Below, one piece after another: positions 1-7,329 of a DNA stretch of 64,000 nucleotides. Every line of letters begins with the position of its first letter. Position 1 is the first letter of the stretch. The stretch is from CBDDCQ01 sp965226285 (GTDB lineage: Bacteria; Bacteroidota; Bacteroidia; Flavobacteriales; Ichthyobacteriaceae): assembly GCA_965226285.1 (NCBI GenBank), contig CBDDCQ010000004.1, forward strand, positions 1-64,000. Reading direction: 5' to 3'. The position numbers were made by a program, and so were the translations under genes. The notes below the pieces were generated by a model. It was not told where the DNA came from and made no database searches. It saw only the letters and a program-made list of their open reading frames with translations.

Positions 1-2120
1 TATTTTTGAGATTGCGGGTCAAGCCCGCAATGACTTTGCGTATTGTCATTCCGCACTTGATGCGGAATCTCTTCCACCAAATACAACCTATCTTTTATCA
101 ATTCTTCTATTGGACTGTGCAAGGGTTTACCAGTAGCACAAAGCATATTATATAGTGTATCCGCGGTGGTTTTCCGTTCGTTTACCAACCTAAACAAACC
201 GCCTTGTTCCGCCAATTTTGGTTTTTGAGTCAAAGAAAAAACTTTATAGCCGATGTCCAATTGAGATTGCGGGTCGTTGCCCGCAATGACTTTCTGCTTG
301 TCTTTATGGCGGACTTGATCCGCCATCTCATCTTTAAATAGAGATTCCGTGTCAGGCACGGAATGACCTTTTCTTTTTGTCATTGCAGACTTGTTCCGCA
401 ATCTCTCTCCCGTCCTATTTAACCGTTCTATTGTAATGCTTGGTATAACTGGTTCAAAATTGTTATCTATACAAAATTGATAGGCTTCTGTGTTTTTCTT
501 TATTGTCTCATCCCATTGTACTAAGATAAATTTACGGTTGCCCCCATCTTCTGTGTTGAGTTGCATGACGGCATCGCCCGTTGTTCCACTACCAGCGAAA
601 AAGTCAAGAATTAGATCGTTTTTATCACAAATAAAATTTATAAGATATTTTATTAAAGATGTTGGTTTGGGATAATCAAATATCTTTTTTTCAAATAGAG
701 ATATTAAATAATTACTGGCATTTTCGTTTGTATCTCCAATTTCAGCACTTATAAAATTTGGAGGGACTTCTGGGTCATAATTTTTCTTTTTATAGGATAA
801 AACACCATTAACACTTAAATTTATAATTGTTCCGTTTTTTAATTCCTCATTTAATTTTTCTTGTGTCCATCTAAATTTATTTTCAAATGTTATACTATTT
901 TTGTTTTTTCCATTTTTAATAAATAAGTCATTATAAATTTTATTTGGATATTTTTCTGTCCCATAAACACCTTTTTTAAACTCTTTATTTACATTTATTG
1001 AGTTTTCGGGAAAACAAAGTTTTTTTATAGAATTAGTAGCGTTTATAAAAGGGTCATCACTTTTACTTTTTTTTAATAATCCTTTATATTTAGCATCTAT
1101 ATTTTGTTTTTCATAACAAAGGATATACTCTATGTTTTTTTTTATTTTTTTAGATAAATTAGGTGGTGTCTTTGATTTATACCAATTCCACTGCCCCACA
1201 AAATTCTCCTCCCCAAAAATTTCATCGCACATTATTTTAAGGTTTGCTTGTTCGTTGTCGTCAATAGATATAAAAATTACGCCATCCTCTTTGAGCAAAT
1301 CTCTTGCCAATTTTAAACGCGGGTACATAAACACCAACCAACCGCTATGGCTTCTTGTTCCATATACATTTTGTAAAAAATTGGTGGTGTTTTCATCTAA
1401 GCCAAAATTTTCTATCAATTCCTCTTCGTTTTGTTTAAAATTATCATTGTAAATAAAGTTTTCGCTTTTGGTGTTATAAGGTGGGTCAATGTAAATCATT
1501 TTGATATTCTCAAAATAGTTTTGTTTTAATATTTTCAACACTTCTAAATTATCGCCTCTTATTACGGTGTTTTGAGATTGCGGGTCAAGCCCGCAATGAC
1601 CTTGTGTGTTTGTGGTTGGGTCGGGTTTTAGCCCGCAATGGCTTTGTGTGTTTGTGGTTGGGTCGGGTTTTAGCCCGCAATGACCTTGTGTGTTTGTGGT
1701 TGGGGCGGGTTTTAGCCCGCAATGACCTTGTGTTTGTGGTTGAGATTGCGGGTCATCGCCCGCAATGACTGTTCGATTATCGTCATTCCGCACTTGTCCT
1801 TTGTCATTCCGCACTTGATGCGGAATCTTGGATTGCGTAGGTTCAAATTTTAATTCAAATTCCGTTTCAGTGTCCGCCTTTGCTCTTGCAATCCCTTTGC
1901 CTGCAAATGTCAATTCATATCCCTTGTTGTTACTTGTTGAGACAAATTGCAATTTGTCTGTACTGCAATCGTCCAAAAAATCTGCTAAGGCGTTAATATC
2001 TAATTGATTGTCGGAATTGATAAGATTGGGAGCAAGTTTTTTTAACGCTTCTAATTTTACATTTTTCTGTTTTGACAATGTGCTATTTGCCTGTATAGTT
2101 TTAAAACCGTTCTGTTTCAT
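1..2120 (-). CDS. mod: Type III restriction-modification methylase Mod, copy 1 (C-terminus outside window)
   Basis: Modification subunit of a type III restriction-modification system, a beta-class N6-adenine DNA methyltransferase. The frame opens at the ATG at 2118-2120 (MKQNGFK) and runs with no stop to base 1, about 706 residues, so the true end lies to the left. Residues 212-217 read DPPYNT (catalytic motif IV) and residues 506-514 read DFFAGSGTT (AdoMet-binding motif I), the order expected for the class. Between them, roughly residues 275-490 form a target-recognition region unlike that of the paralogue at 7330-9822, although the flanks are nearly identical. The frame passes through palindromic repeats at 8-75, 258-405 and 1574-1830. 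No promoter motif was seen just upstream, so the gene may have lost its native 5' region. No res helicase is visible; it could lie left of the window. Confidence 0.88.
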   Translation of the reverse strand, partial: MKQNGFKTIQANSTLSKQKNVKLEALKKLAPNLINSDNQLDINALADFLDDCSTDKLQFVSTSNNKGYELTFAGKGIARAKADTETEFELKFEPTQSKIPHQVRNDKGQVRNDDNRTVIAGDDPQSQPQTQGHCGLKPAPTTNTQGHCGLKPDPTTNTQSHCGLKPDPTTNTQGHCGLDPQSQNTVIRGDNLEVLKILKQNYFENIKMIYIDPPYNTKSENFIYNDNFKQNEEELIENFGLDENTTNFLQNVYGTRSHSGWLVFMYPRLKLARDLLKEDGVIFISIDDNEQANLKIMCDEIFGEENFVGQWNWYKSKTPPNLSKKIKKNIEYILCYEKQNIDAKYKGLLKKSKSDDPFINATNSIKKLCFPENSINVNKEFKKGVYGTEKYPNKIYNDLFIKNGKNKNSITFENKFRWTQEKLNEELKNGTIINLSVNGVLSYKKKNYDPEVPPNFISAEIGDTNENASNYLISLFEKKIFDYPKPTSLIKYLINFICDKNDLILDFFAGSGTTGDAVMQLNTEDGGNRKFILVQWDETIKKNTEAYQFCIDNNFEPVIPSITIERLNRTGERLRNKSAMTKRKGHSVPDTESLFKDEMADQVRHKDKQKVIAGNDPQSQLDIGYKVFSLTQKPKLAEQGGLFRLVNERKTTADTLYNMLCATGKPLHSPIEELIKDRLYLVEEIPHQVRNDNTQSHCGLDPQSQK
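8..405. repeat. Scattered palindromes within the C-terminal part of mod copy 1
   Basis: Short inverted repeats at about 8-34 (GCGGGTCAAGCCCGC core), 46-75 (CCGCACTTGATGCGG core), 260-291, 310-331, 346-367 and 381-405. All lie inside the open mod frame and add no stop codon. They encode peptides such as CGLDPQSQ and PHQVRND. Confidence 0.8.
1574..1830. repeat. In-frame tandem 42-bp palindrome units in mod copy 1
   Basis: A run of about five units based on the inverted repeat GCGGGTCAAGCCCGC and its degenerate relatives, followed by two copies of a second palindrome of the GATGCGGAAT type. Unit length is 42 bp (14 codons), so adding or losing a unit keeps the mod frame. Read on the minus strand the units encode CGLDPQSQ or CGLKPDPT peptides. 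The run lies between the N-terminal domain and the DPPY motif. Confidence 0.85.
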
Positions 2121-2166
2121 ATCTTGTTGTTTTTCAAAGTCCTTAGGGTTTAATATATACTCTTCT

Positions 2167-2388
2167 TTAATAAGTTTGTGCTATAGGCTTTTTTAAGGTC
2201 GCTAAATCTGCGTGTGTAGTTGCTCTGCATGAACGAATGGTTCTTCTTAAAATAATGATTATTATTTTTTTGGTGGTAGGATTATCTATTTTTCTCAACA
2301 AACCAAGAACAAAATCTATTTCATTTTTAATAGGTTGTAAATACCATTTTTCTAAAAAAATATCGCTACCTTTTACGTTATTTATCAA
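2167..2388 (-). pseudogene. Fragment of a DNA methyltransferase C-terminus
   Basis: A 73-residue frame containing RTIRSCRATTHADLATLKK. I recognise this as a conserved block found near the C-terminal end of some restriction-associated DNA methyltransferases, where it precedes PxxxxYYC-like residues. Here it ends at KKPIAQTY and has no catalytic motif, so only a tail fragment is left. Its start codon overlaps the 3' end of the lipoprotein gene upstream, so it is probably not a functional gene. It suggests an older methylase stood here before the present mod gene or lipoprotein. The family assignment is from memory and moderate. Confidence 0.5.
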
Positions 2389-3493
2389 AGTATTTTTTCA
2401 TAAACGCGTGTGCCAATGGGTTTTTACTTAGTATATCGGCACGGTCAGCGATTTTGTATTCACCTAAAGTTGTCATCCTATTACTTGTATAATAAGTTTT
2501 GTACAAATTAAAGATAAAACTACCGTATTTTAAGACATTATTTCTAGAAGCTACTGCGTGTATAGGGTCATTATAACCATCTTTATAAGCATCACCTGGT
2601 TTAAAAAGCCCCTTATCTGCCGCTTCTTTATAAGCGGCTTTTAACTCAGTAAAGCATTCAGTTAATGAGGGTTCTATAGAAATAGCGTAATAAACTGATA
2701 AGTAGGTGAATTCTAATTCGGAGCTAGCAATACCTGTTGTCGCATCAGGCAGGGTTTCATCTTTACCTCCGTTATTAACATAAATACCCTCCAAAGGTGT
2801 TAATTGCATAAAATAAGGTTCTGAAGTTGCTTCTGCTTCGTCTCTTAAAACAAGTAGTTTGGCATTATTCTTTAAAATACCTCTAACAATGGTACTATCT
2901 AGGCTATTCATTATTTTTTTAACCCCATTATATACACGGTCTAATTGTGCTTTACTGGCAGAACTACTTCTGTGTATACCTATGTATTTAGCGGTAGGGT
3001 AATAGCTTTCCACTAATTTAGCGGTATTTATAGCTTGCCCTACCATATACAACATTAAAATATACTGCTGGGTATTTTGACCATCTTCTGCAACTACTTT
3101 TACTTCCCCCGTGAAATGAGTATCTTTTACCGTTACTTTGGTGCCCATAATGTCTATATCTCTATCGGTGAGTACTTTTTTGAGTCTTACTTTAGTAGCT
3201 CCACTTTTCAAAACCTTATCACCTACTTTGACTGTAGCTTTTTCGGAAATTTTGAATACAGGAGTCGCTCCATTTTCTAATACACTTACATAAGTGGGAT
3301 TATAGGCAAGGTAGCCTTTTAACTGCTTTTTCTTTTCATCAATCGTTAAGGTATAATCTGGAATTTCCTTAATAGCTAAGGTTTTCAAAACCGCTAAGTT
3401 ACTTTTGATTTCTTTGACTTCATCATCTTTTTTTTGACAGGCAAAGAAAAAAACTGAAAAAGAGAAAAATAGAATTGTTTTTAGTGTTTTCAT
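2378..3493 (-). CDS. Lipoprotein with a DUF5018-like N-terminal domain, function unknown
   Basis: A 371-residue secreted lipoprotein. Residues 1-19 form a signal peptide ending in the lipobox FFFAC, with Cys19 followed by QKKDD, so it should be lipid-anchored in the cell envelope. Residues about 35-150 resemble the beta-rich domain at the start of the 26940-32138 protein; compare VVAEDGQNTQQY with VTAENGKDSKKY. The remaining 220 residues look helical and contain DAYKDGYNDPIHAVASRN; I see no HExxH or other catalytic signature. A TATATTTG promoter stands at 3553-3560 on the same strand, giving a leader of about 50 bases. It lies inside the restriction-modification region but nothing ties it to defence. 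Function not recognised. Confidence 0.8.
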   Translation of the reverse strand: MKTLKTILFFSFSVFFFACQKKDDEVKEIKSNLAVLKTLAIKEIPDYTLTIDEKKKQLKGYLAYNPTYVSVLENGATPVFKISEKATVKVGDKVLKSGATKVRLKKVLTDRDIDIMGTKVTVKDTHFTGEVKVVAEDGQNTQQYILMLYMVGQAINTAKLVESYYPTAKYIGIHRSSSASKAQLDRVYNGVKKIMNSLDSTIVRGILKNNAKLLVLRDEAEATSEPYFMQLTPLEGIYVNNGGKDETLPDATTGIASSELEFTYLSVYYAISIEPSLTECFTELKAAYKEAADKGLFKPGDAYKDGYNDPIHAVASRNNVLKYGSFIFNLYKTYYTSNRMTTLGEYKIADRADILSKNPLAHAFMKKYFDK

Positions 3494-3798
3494 AGTAAAA
3501 TTATTTAGATCAAGACTATTTAATAGGTTTTTTCTTCAAAAAATTCATGAGACAAATATACAAATTTTTGGTTCTATAATTATACTATATGTAGCGTTTT
3601 TTTATCGTTTATTATATGATTTTTTACAACTATAGACACAGTCTCTATTGTTATATTCTTTTCTAAACAATATTTACTTTTTAATTTAATCATTTAGTCA
3701 GGTTTTAAAAATTATTGTGGCGTACCTCGCATTGTTCCAATACTTTTACAATGTTTTCTATGCAATCTTCTTGATATTGTTGTTTTTCAAAGTGCCCT
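3494..3798. other. AT-rich intergenic stretch
   Basis: It holds the promoter of the lipoprotein gene (3553-3560). Near 3771-3800 a stretch resembling ATTGTTGTTTTTCAAAGT also occurs just upstream of mod copy 1 at 2122-2141, hinting that the two places once shared a sequence. Nothing else recognised. Confidence 0.5.
3553..3560 (-). promoter_or_regulatory. Bacteroidota -7 promoter motif for the lipoprotein gene
   Basis: On the minus strand this reads TATATTTG, matching the TAnnTTTG -7 element of Bacteroidota primary sigma promoters. It would give a leader of about 50 bases to the ATG at 3493. Confidence 0.55.
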
Positions 3799-4080
3799 CT
3801 ATTGTTTTCCTTTTAAAAATTTAATTAAAACATAAGTAAGTAATGAAGGTAATAATAACATCAAAAATGCAAGCAATTGAGTCCAATAATTAGCATTTTC
3901 AAAGCGTTCTGTTTTATCGTTATAAGTTAAAAATGCAATAAAGAAATCCCAAGCATTTGAAGGATTAATCCGTTGTAAAAAGCTCAAGTTTTCTAAAAAA
4001 CGAAATAAGCTGAACATATAGGACATTGCCAACAAAACAAATACAGCAGAGAGGATACCAATCAATTCTTTTTTTAGCAT
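3799..4080 (-). CDS. Small two-helix membrane protein
   Basis: Starting at the ATG at 4080 (MLKKELIGIL) gives 93 residues with two hydrophobic segments: GILSAVFVLLAMSYMFSLF near the N-terminus and LLAFLMLLLPSLLTYVLI near the C-terminus, so an inner-membrane protein. A longer start at 4116 is possible but would overlap the repaired frame of the MliC-like gene, which ends at 4097; the 4080 start leaves a 16-base gap. The two genes probably form a small transcription unit. Function not recognised. Confidence 0.6.
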   Translation of the reverse strand: MLKKELIGILSAVFVLLAMSYMFSLFRFLENLSFLQRINPSNAWDFFIAFLTYNDKTERFENANYWTQLLAFLMLLLPSLLTYVLIKFLKGKQ

Positions 4081-4096
4081 GGATTTTTTTATGAAA

Positions 4097-4466
4097 CTAC
4101 TTTTTATATTTTTCAATATTTTTTATTTCAGTTAGATCATACTCTTTTTTACCGATCCAAATAGTGTTCCATTGTGCTTTATTCCAATAAACAACACTCT
4201 CATCACCATTGGCAAACTTTGCTCCAGAGGCAGATACAACACTTTTTAAGCTGATACTGCTTGCCTTTAAATGTTAGCTTTACATTATTGTAATATTTTT
4301 CAAGTCGAGTTTTGTATAGCACTACAACGGCTTCATCACCTTGTTGGCTAATTAAATGATAGGTTTTATACTGTTTGGCTAAGAAAAAGTACCATATTAA
4401 AGCGATGCTTAATGCGGTCAATAATACAAGCCATACTTTTTTAGATATATTCTGTAATCTCTTCAT
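4097..4466 (-). pseudogene. MliC-like lysozyme-inhibitor-type protein, frameshifted
   Basis: The N-terminal half (MKRLQNISKK, a transmembrane or signal segment, then GDEAVVVLYK and LTFKGKQYQL) is in one frame. The rest (SVVSASGAKFANGDESVVYW and WNTIWIGKKEYDL) is in another. Removing one T from the T5 run at 4243-4247 (an A run on the coding strand) joins both into a 122-residue protein. The SASGAKF block followed by a W-rich strand resembles MliC/PliC-type inhibitors of c-type lysozyme. The family call is from motif memory; there is no lipobox and few cysteines. As written the frame stops early at 4203. A sequencing error, decay or phase variation could each explain the break. Confidence 0.6.
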
Positions 4467-4552
4467 TATTTTTACTTTTTTTTTAACTTCACAACTATTC
4501 ATTTTAAAAAACTTCAATAAACCACCGCCACCTGTTCTTTACCCTTTTCTCT

Positions 4553-4824
4553 TTATTCGTCATTGCGGGCTTGACCCGCAATCTCATTATAATGCTCTTT
4601 TACACTGTTTATATATTCCTCATCTAAACCTATTTCTTTACTTAAATCTTCCCAATTTTTATTGTTTTCATCAACAAGTTTGTTTTTTCATTCTCTTTTC
4701 CAATTTTTTAATTGTTTTTCTCTTTGAATGGCTTGTGTTATTGATTGAAAAACCTCATAATAAACCAATTTATTACAATTATACTTATAGGTAAAACCTC
4801 TGTTAATTTTTGCTTTATGTTCAT
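4553..4824 (-). pseudogene. GIY-YIG nuclease gene, decayed copy
   Basis: Same sequence as the two intact neighbours but with 91 bp missing. The loss lies exactly between two copies of TTTATGTTCAT, the first in the coding region and the second over the start codon, and removes the GIY-YIG motif and the catalytic arginine region. The ATG at 4824 now leads out of frame. A G-to-A change has also turned the Trp of REWKNKL into TGA near 4687-4689. It cannot make a nuclease. Confidence 0.85.
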
Positions 4825-4915
4825 CTTTTATAGATTGCGGGTCAAAGCCCGCAATGACTTTCTACTGTTTAAAAAATCAATAAACCACCGCCACCCTTTC
4901 TTTACCCTTTTCTCT

Positions 4916-5278
4916 TTATTCATCATTGCGGGCTTGACCCGCAATCTCATTATAATGCTCTTTTACACTGTTTATATATTCCTCATCTAAACCTATTTCT
5001 TTACTTAAATCTTCCCAATTTTTATTGTTTTCATCAACAAGTTTGTTTTTCCATTCTCTTTTCCAATTTTTTAATTGTTTTTCTCTTTGAATGGCTTGTG
5101 TTATTGATTGAAAAACCTCATAATAAACCAATTTATTACAATTATACTTATAGGTAAAACCTCTGTTAATTTTTGCTTTATGTTCATAAATTCTACGAAT
5201 TAAATCATTGGTTACGCCAGTGTACAAAACTTTATTGTTTTTATTAGTTAAAAAGTATATGTATCCTTTTATGTTCAT
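4916..5278 (-). CDS. Small GIY-YIG (UvrC N-terminal/URI-type) endonuclease
   Basis: A 120-residue stand-alone GIY-YIG domain. YIYFLTN at residues 6-12 and LYTGVT at residues 18-23 form the two halves of the signature. DLIRRIYEHK carries the expected catalytic Arg, and QREKQLKNWKREWK supplies the conserved Glu and basic helix. The family cleaves DNA using one metal ion and is often linked to mobile or repair functions. The C-terminus EIAGQARNDE is encoded by a palindromic repeat, so the element supplies the end of the protein. It differs from the next copy at only three residues. No dedicated promoter was seen. Confidence 0.85.
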   Translation of the reverse strand: MNIKGYIYFLTNKNNKVLYTGVTNDLIRRIYEHKAKINRGFTYKYNCNKLVYYEVFQSITQAIQREKQLKNWKREWKNKLVDENNKNWEDLSKEIGLDEEYINSVKEHYNEIAGQARNDE

Positions 5279-5369
5279 CTTTTATAGATTGCGGGTCAAA
5301 GCCCGCAATGACTTTCTACTGTTTAAAAAATCAATAAACCACCGCCACCCTTTCTTTACCCTTTTCTCT

Positions 5370-5732
5370 TTATTCGTCATTGCGGGCTTGACCCGCAATC
5401 TCATTATAATGCTCTTTTACACTGTTTATATATTCCTCATGTAAACTTATTTCTTTACTTAAATCTTCCCAATTTTTATTGTTTTCATCAACAAGTTTGT
5501 TTTTCCATTCTCTTTTCCAATTTTTTAATTGTTTTTCTCTTTGAATGGCTTGTGTTATTGATTGAAAAACCTCATAATAAACCAATTTATTACAATTATA
5601 CTTATAGGTAAAACCTGTGTTAATTTTTGCTTTATGTTCATAAATTCTACGAATTAAATCATTGGTTACGCCAGTGTACAAAACTTTATTGTTTTTATTA
5701 GTTAAAAAGTATATGTATCCTTTTATGTTCAT
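5370..5732 (-). CDS. Small GIY-YIG endonuclease, second intact copy
   Basis: Near-identical to the copy at 4916-5278: residue 39 is Thr instead of Arg, and ISLHEEY replaces IGLDEEY. All GIY-YIG landmarks (YIYFLTN, LYTGVT, DLIRRIYEHK, REKQLKNWK) are intact. Palindromes flank it at about 5377-5401, where the repeat forms its last codons, and at 5743-5766, just before its start. The upstream neighbour is a fragment of a mod 3' end, so the array sits where a mod gene once ended. Confidence 0.85.
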   Translation of the reverse strand: MNIKGYIYFLTNKNNKVLYTGVTNDLIRRIYEHKAKINTGFTYKYNCNKLVYYEVFQSITQAIQREKQLKNWKREWKNKLVDENNKNWEDLSKEISLHEEYINSVKEHYNEIAGQARNDE

Positions 5733-5785
5733 CTTTTATAGATTGCGGGTCAAAGCCCGCAATGACTTTCTATCTGTTTAAAAAA

Positions 5786-5848
5786 TCAATAAACCACCGC
5801 CACCCGTTCTTTACCCTTTTCATTTAACCCAAACAAATTTAATCAATG
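5786..5848 (-). pseudogene. mod: 3'-end scrap of a third mod gene
   Basis: Reads on the minus strand as the last residues of Mod (NLFGLNEKGKERVAVVY then stop), matching the end of mod copy 2 (KDKERVTVVY). The match stops at about 5848; beyond it no Mod sequence continues. It is the remainder of a deleted or recombined third mod gene. The same tail is copied into every unit of the GIY-YIG array. Confidence 0.75.
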
Positions 5849-5987
5849 GTACAAATTGTTACAAAATACGCCCCATTTGGTGAATAATCGTAATTTTTTA
5901 GGCGGTTGGGTTTGCAGTTTTTGTTCATTTTTTTCGGTGGTAATTTTTTTTAATATATGGAGGTGTTTTAAATATTATTGTTGTGGT

Positions 5988-7310
5988 TTAGGATCTTGAA
6001 TTTACAGTTTTAACTACTTCTTTTGCTGTTTTTTGTATCTCATCTACTGGCAAATCCCCTGAATGATTCTTGCCTAAAACTGTTGTTGGGTTTTTAGATA
6101 TAATGGCTATTGCTTTTCTTAAAAGTTCATTTAAAAGTGTTCTATCTTCCTCTTTTAAATCTTCTATTTGGTTTTTATAACTACTATATGAATTAGCAAA
6201 AGTTTCTTTGTGCGTATATTCTTGTAATAACATACTGTTTTCGCTGCGTCTCTTAGCACAATAAATTGCCAACCAAACTAAAGGTAAAATAATAGGTAAA
6301 CCTGAAAGTACAAAATTGAGAGAACTTTGTAATGTTGTGAAATCTACTTCCAACCAAAATAACTTTATGAAGGAAAAAACTACAAGAGTAGAAATACAAC
6401 CAATAAAACCCCAGTTCCATTTCTTTATAGCTTTTTTAAAATTCTTTTTCTCATCAGAAAAGGCTTTTGCTAAACCTACACTTACAGCATTGGGCATCAA
6501 ACCTTTTATTTGATCTTTTAGCGTATTTAAAACCTTTTCTTGTTCTTGTTTAAAATTGTTTAACTCTTCTTTTCTACTGTCTATTTCCTTTTTTAGTCCA
6601 CCTTTTCTTTCTTCTGTTCCTTCATCAAATTCCCCAAAAATTTTTGTGTAATAATTATTTAACTCAACTTGTTTGTTAGAGGATTCTTGTATTTTATTTT
6701 TAATTTCTTCTATATCCTTATAAATATCATCTTTTTTTCTTTCCAATGATTTATTTTTATCATCTCCTTGATAAATTTTATCAAAAAAATTATTGATTCT
6801 TTCTATTTTTTCATTCTCTAAAATTTCTTGTATTTGCGTACTCGCTTTTACAGAATTATCAAAATCTATTTTATTAAGATGTTCTTGTATCGTTTTATTA
6901 TATTCCTCAAAAACATTTTTAATACTTTGTTTGGGTAAAATAAATTTTGGAAAAATATTTTTTATCGTTGGTAAACAATTGTCTATATGAATATTTGCTT
7001 CTTTAATATAATGTTCCCACTTACCATTAAAATCATCTCTAATACAATAGTTTAATCTTTCAAAAGACCAATATAAATCACCACTATCTGCCATACTTCT
7101 TAAGTTAGATAATTCCTTTTCTGTTAATAAATCAAAATCAACTAATTCAATATAACTTTCAATATATTTAATAACTTTTTTATACCGATTAAAACTTTTC
7201 AAAGTCTCTGCATTAAGTATTGTTAATTTATCAATTTTTTTAATCGTTGCTTTAATATTATTTAAACGGTTATTAAATTCAGTATTTCTAAATTCTTCTG
7301 CTCTATTCAT
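5988..7310 (-). CDS. Coiled-coil protein with two C-terminal transmembrane helices
   Basis: A 440-residue protein. Residues 1-160 are helical, and residues about 175-285 are a charged coiled coil (IEEIKNKIQESSNKQVELNN; LNNFKQEQEKVLNTLKDQIK). Next comes GLMPNAVSVGLAKAFSDEKK, similar to a GATSAGLAxAF-like block I associate with membrane proteins of mobile and defence regions. Two membrane helices follow at about 300-322 and 331-352 (FIGCISTLVVFSFIKLFWL; GLPIILPLVWLAIYCAKRR), then a short soluble tail. It lies between the mod gene upstream (20-base gap) and the mod/GIY-YIG debris, so it is probably co-transcribed with mod copy 2. Position suggests a defence effector or accessory role, but this is inference. 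No enzyme motif seen. Confidence 0.7.
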   Translation of the reverse strand: MNRAEEFRNTEFNNRLNNIKATIKKIDKLTILNAETLKSFNRYKKVIKYIESYIELVDFDLLTEKELSNLRSMADSGDLYWSFERLNYCIRDDFNGKWEHYIKEANIHIDNCLPTIKNIFPKFILPKQSIKNVFEEYNKTIQEHLNKIDFDNSVKASTQIQEILENEKIERINNFFDKIYQGDDKNKSLERKKDDIYKDIEEIKNKIQESSNKQVELNNYYTKIFGEFDEGTEERKGGLKKEIDSRKEELNNFKQEQEKVLNTLKDQIKGLMPNAVSVGLAKAFSDEKKNFKKAIKKWNWGFIGCISTLVVFSFIKLFWLEVDFTTLQSSLNFVLSGLPIILPLVWLAIYCAKRRSENSMLLQEYTHKETFANSYSSYKNQIEDLKEEDRTLLNELLRKAIAIISKNPTTVLGKNHSGDLPVDEIQKTAKEVVKTVNSRS

Positions 7311-7329
7311 TTTATAATATTTTTTAAAC

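Larger units (their letters stand above)
4512..5786 (-). repeat. Tandem array of three GIY-YIG units, period 454 bp (first copy 363 bp)
   Basis: Two full units (about 4875-5328 and 5329-5782) and one shortened unit (about 4512-4874) repeat almost base for base. Each unit holds a GIY-YIG gene and two palindromes with GCGGGCTTGACCCGC-type cores. Each also carries a stretch identical to the 3' end of a mod gene (AATAAACCACCGCCACCC). The full units differ by only a few substitutions, so the amplification is recent. Confidence 0.9.

Noticed and set aside
4375..4794. 139-residue plus-strand open frame
   Set aside because: Runs antisense to the MliC-like gene and into the palindrome/GIY-YIG array; the composition is that of reverse-read minus genes.
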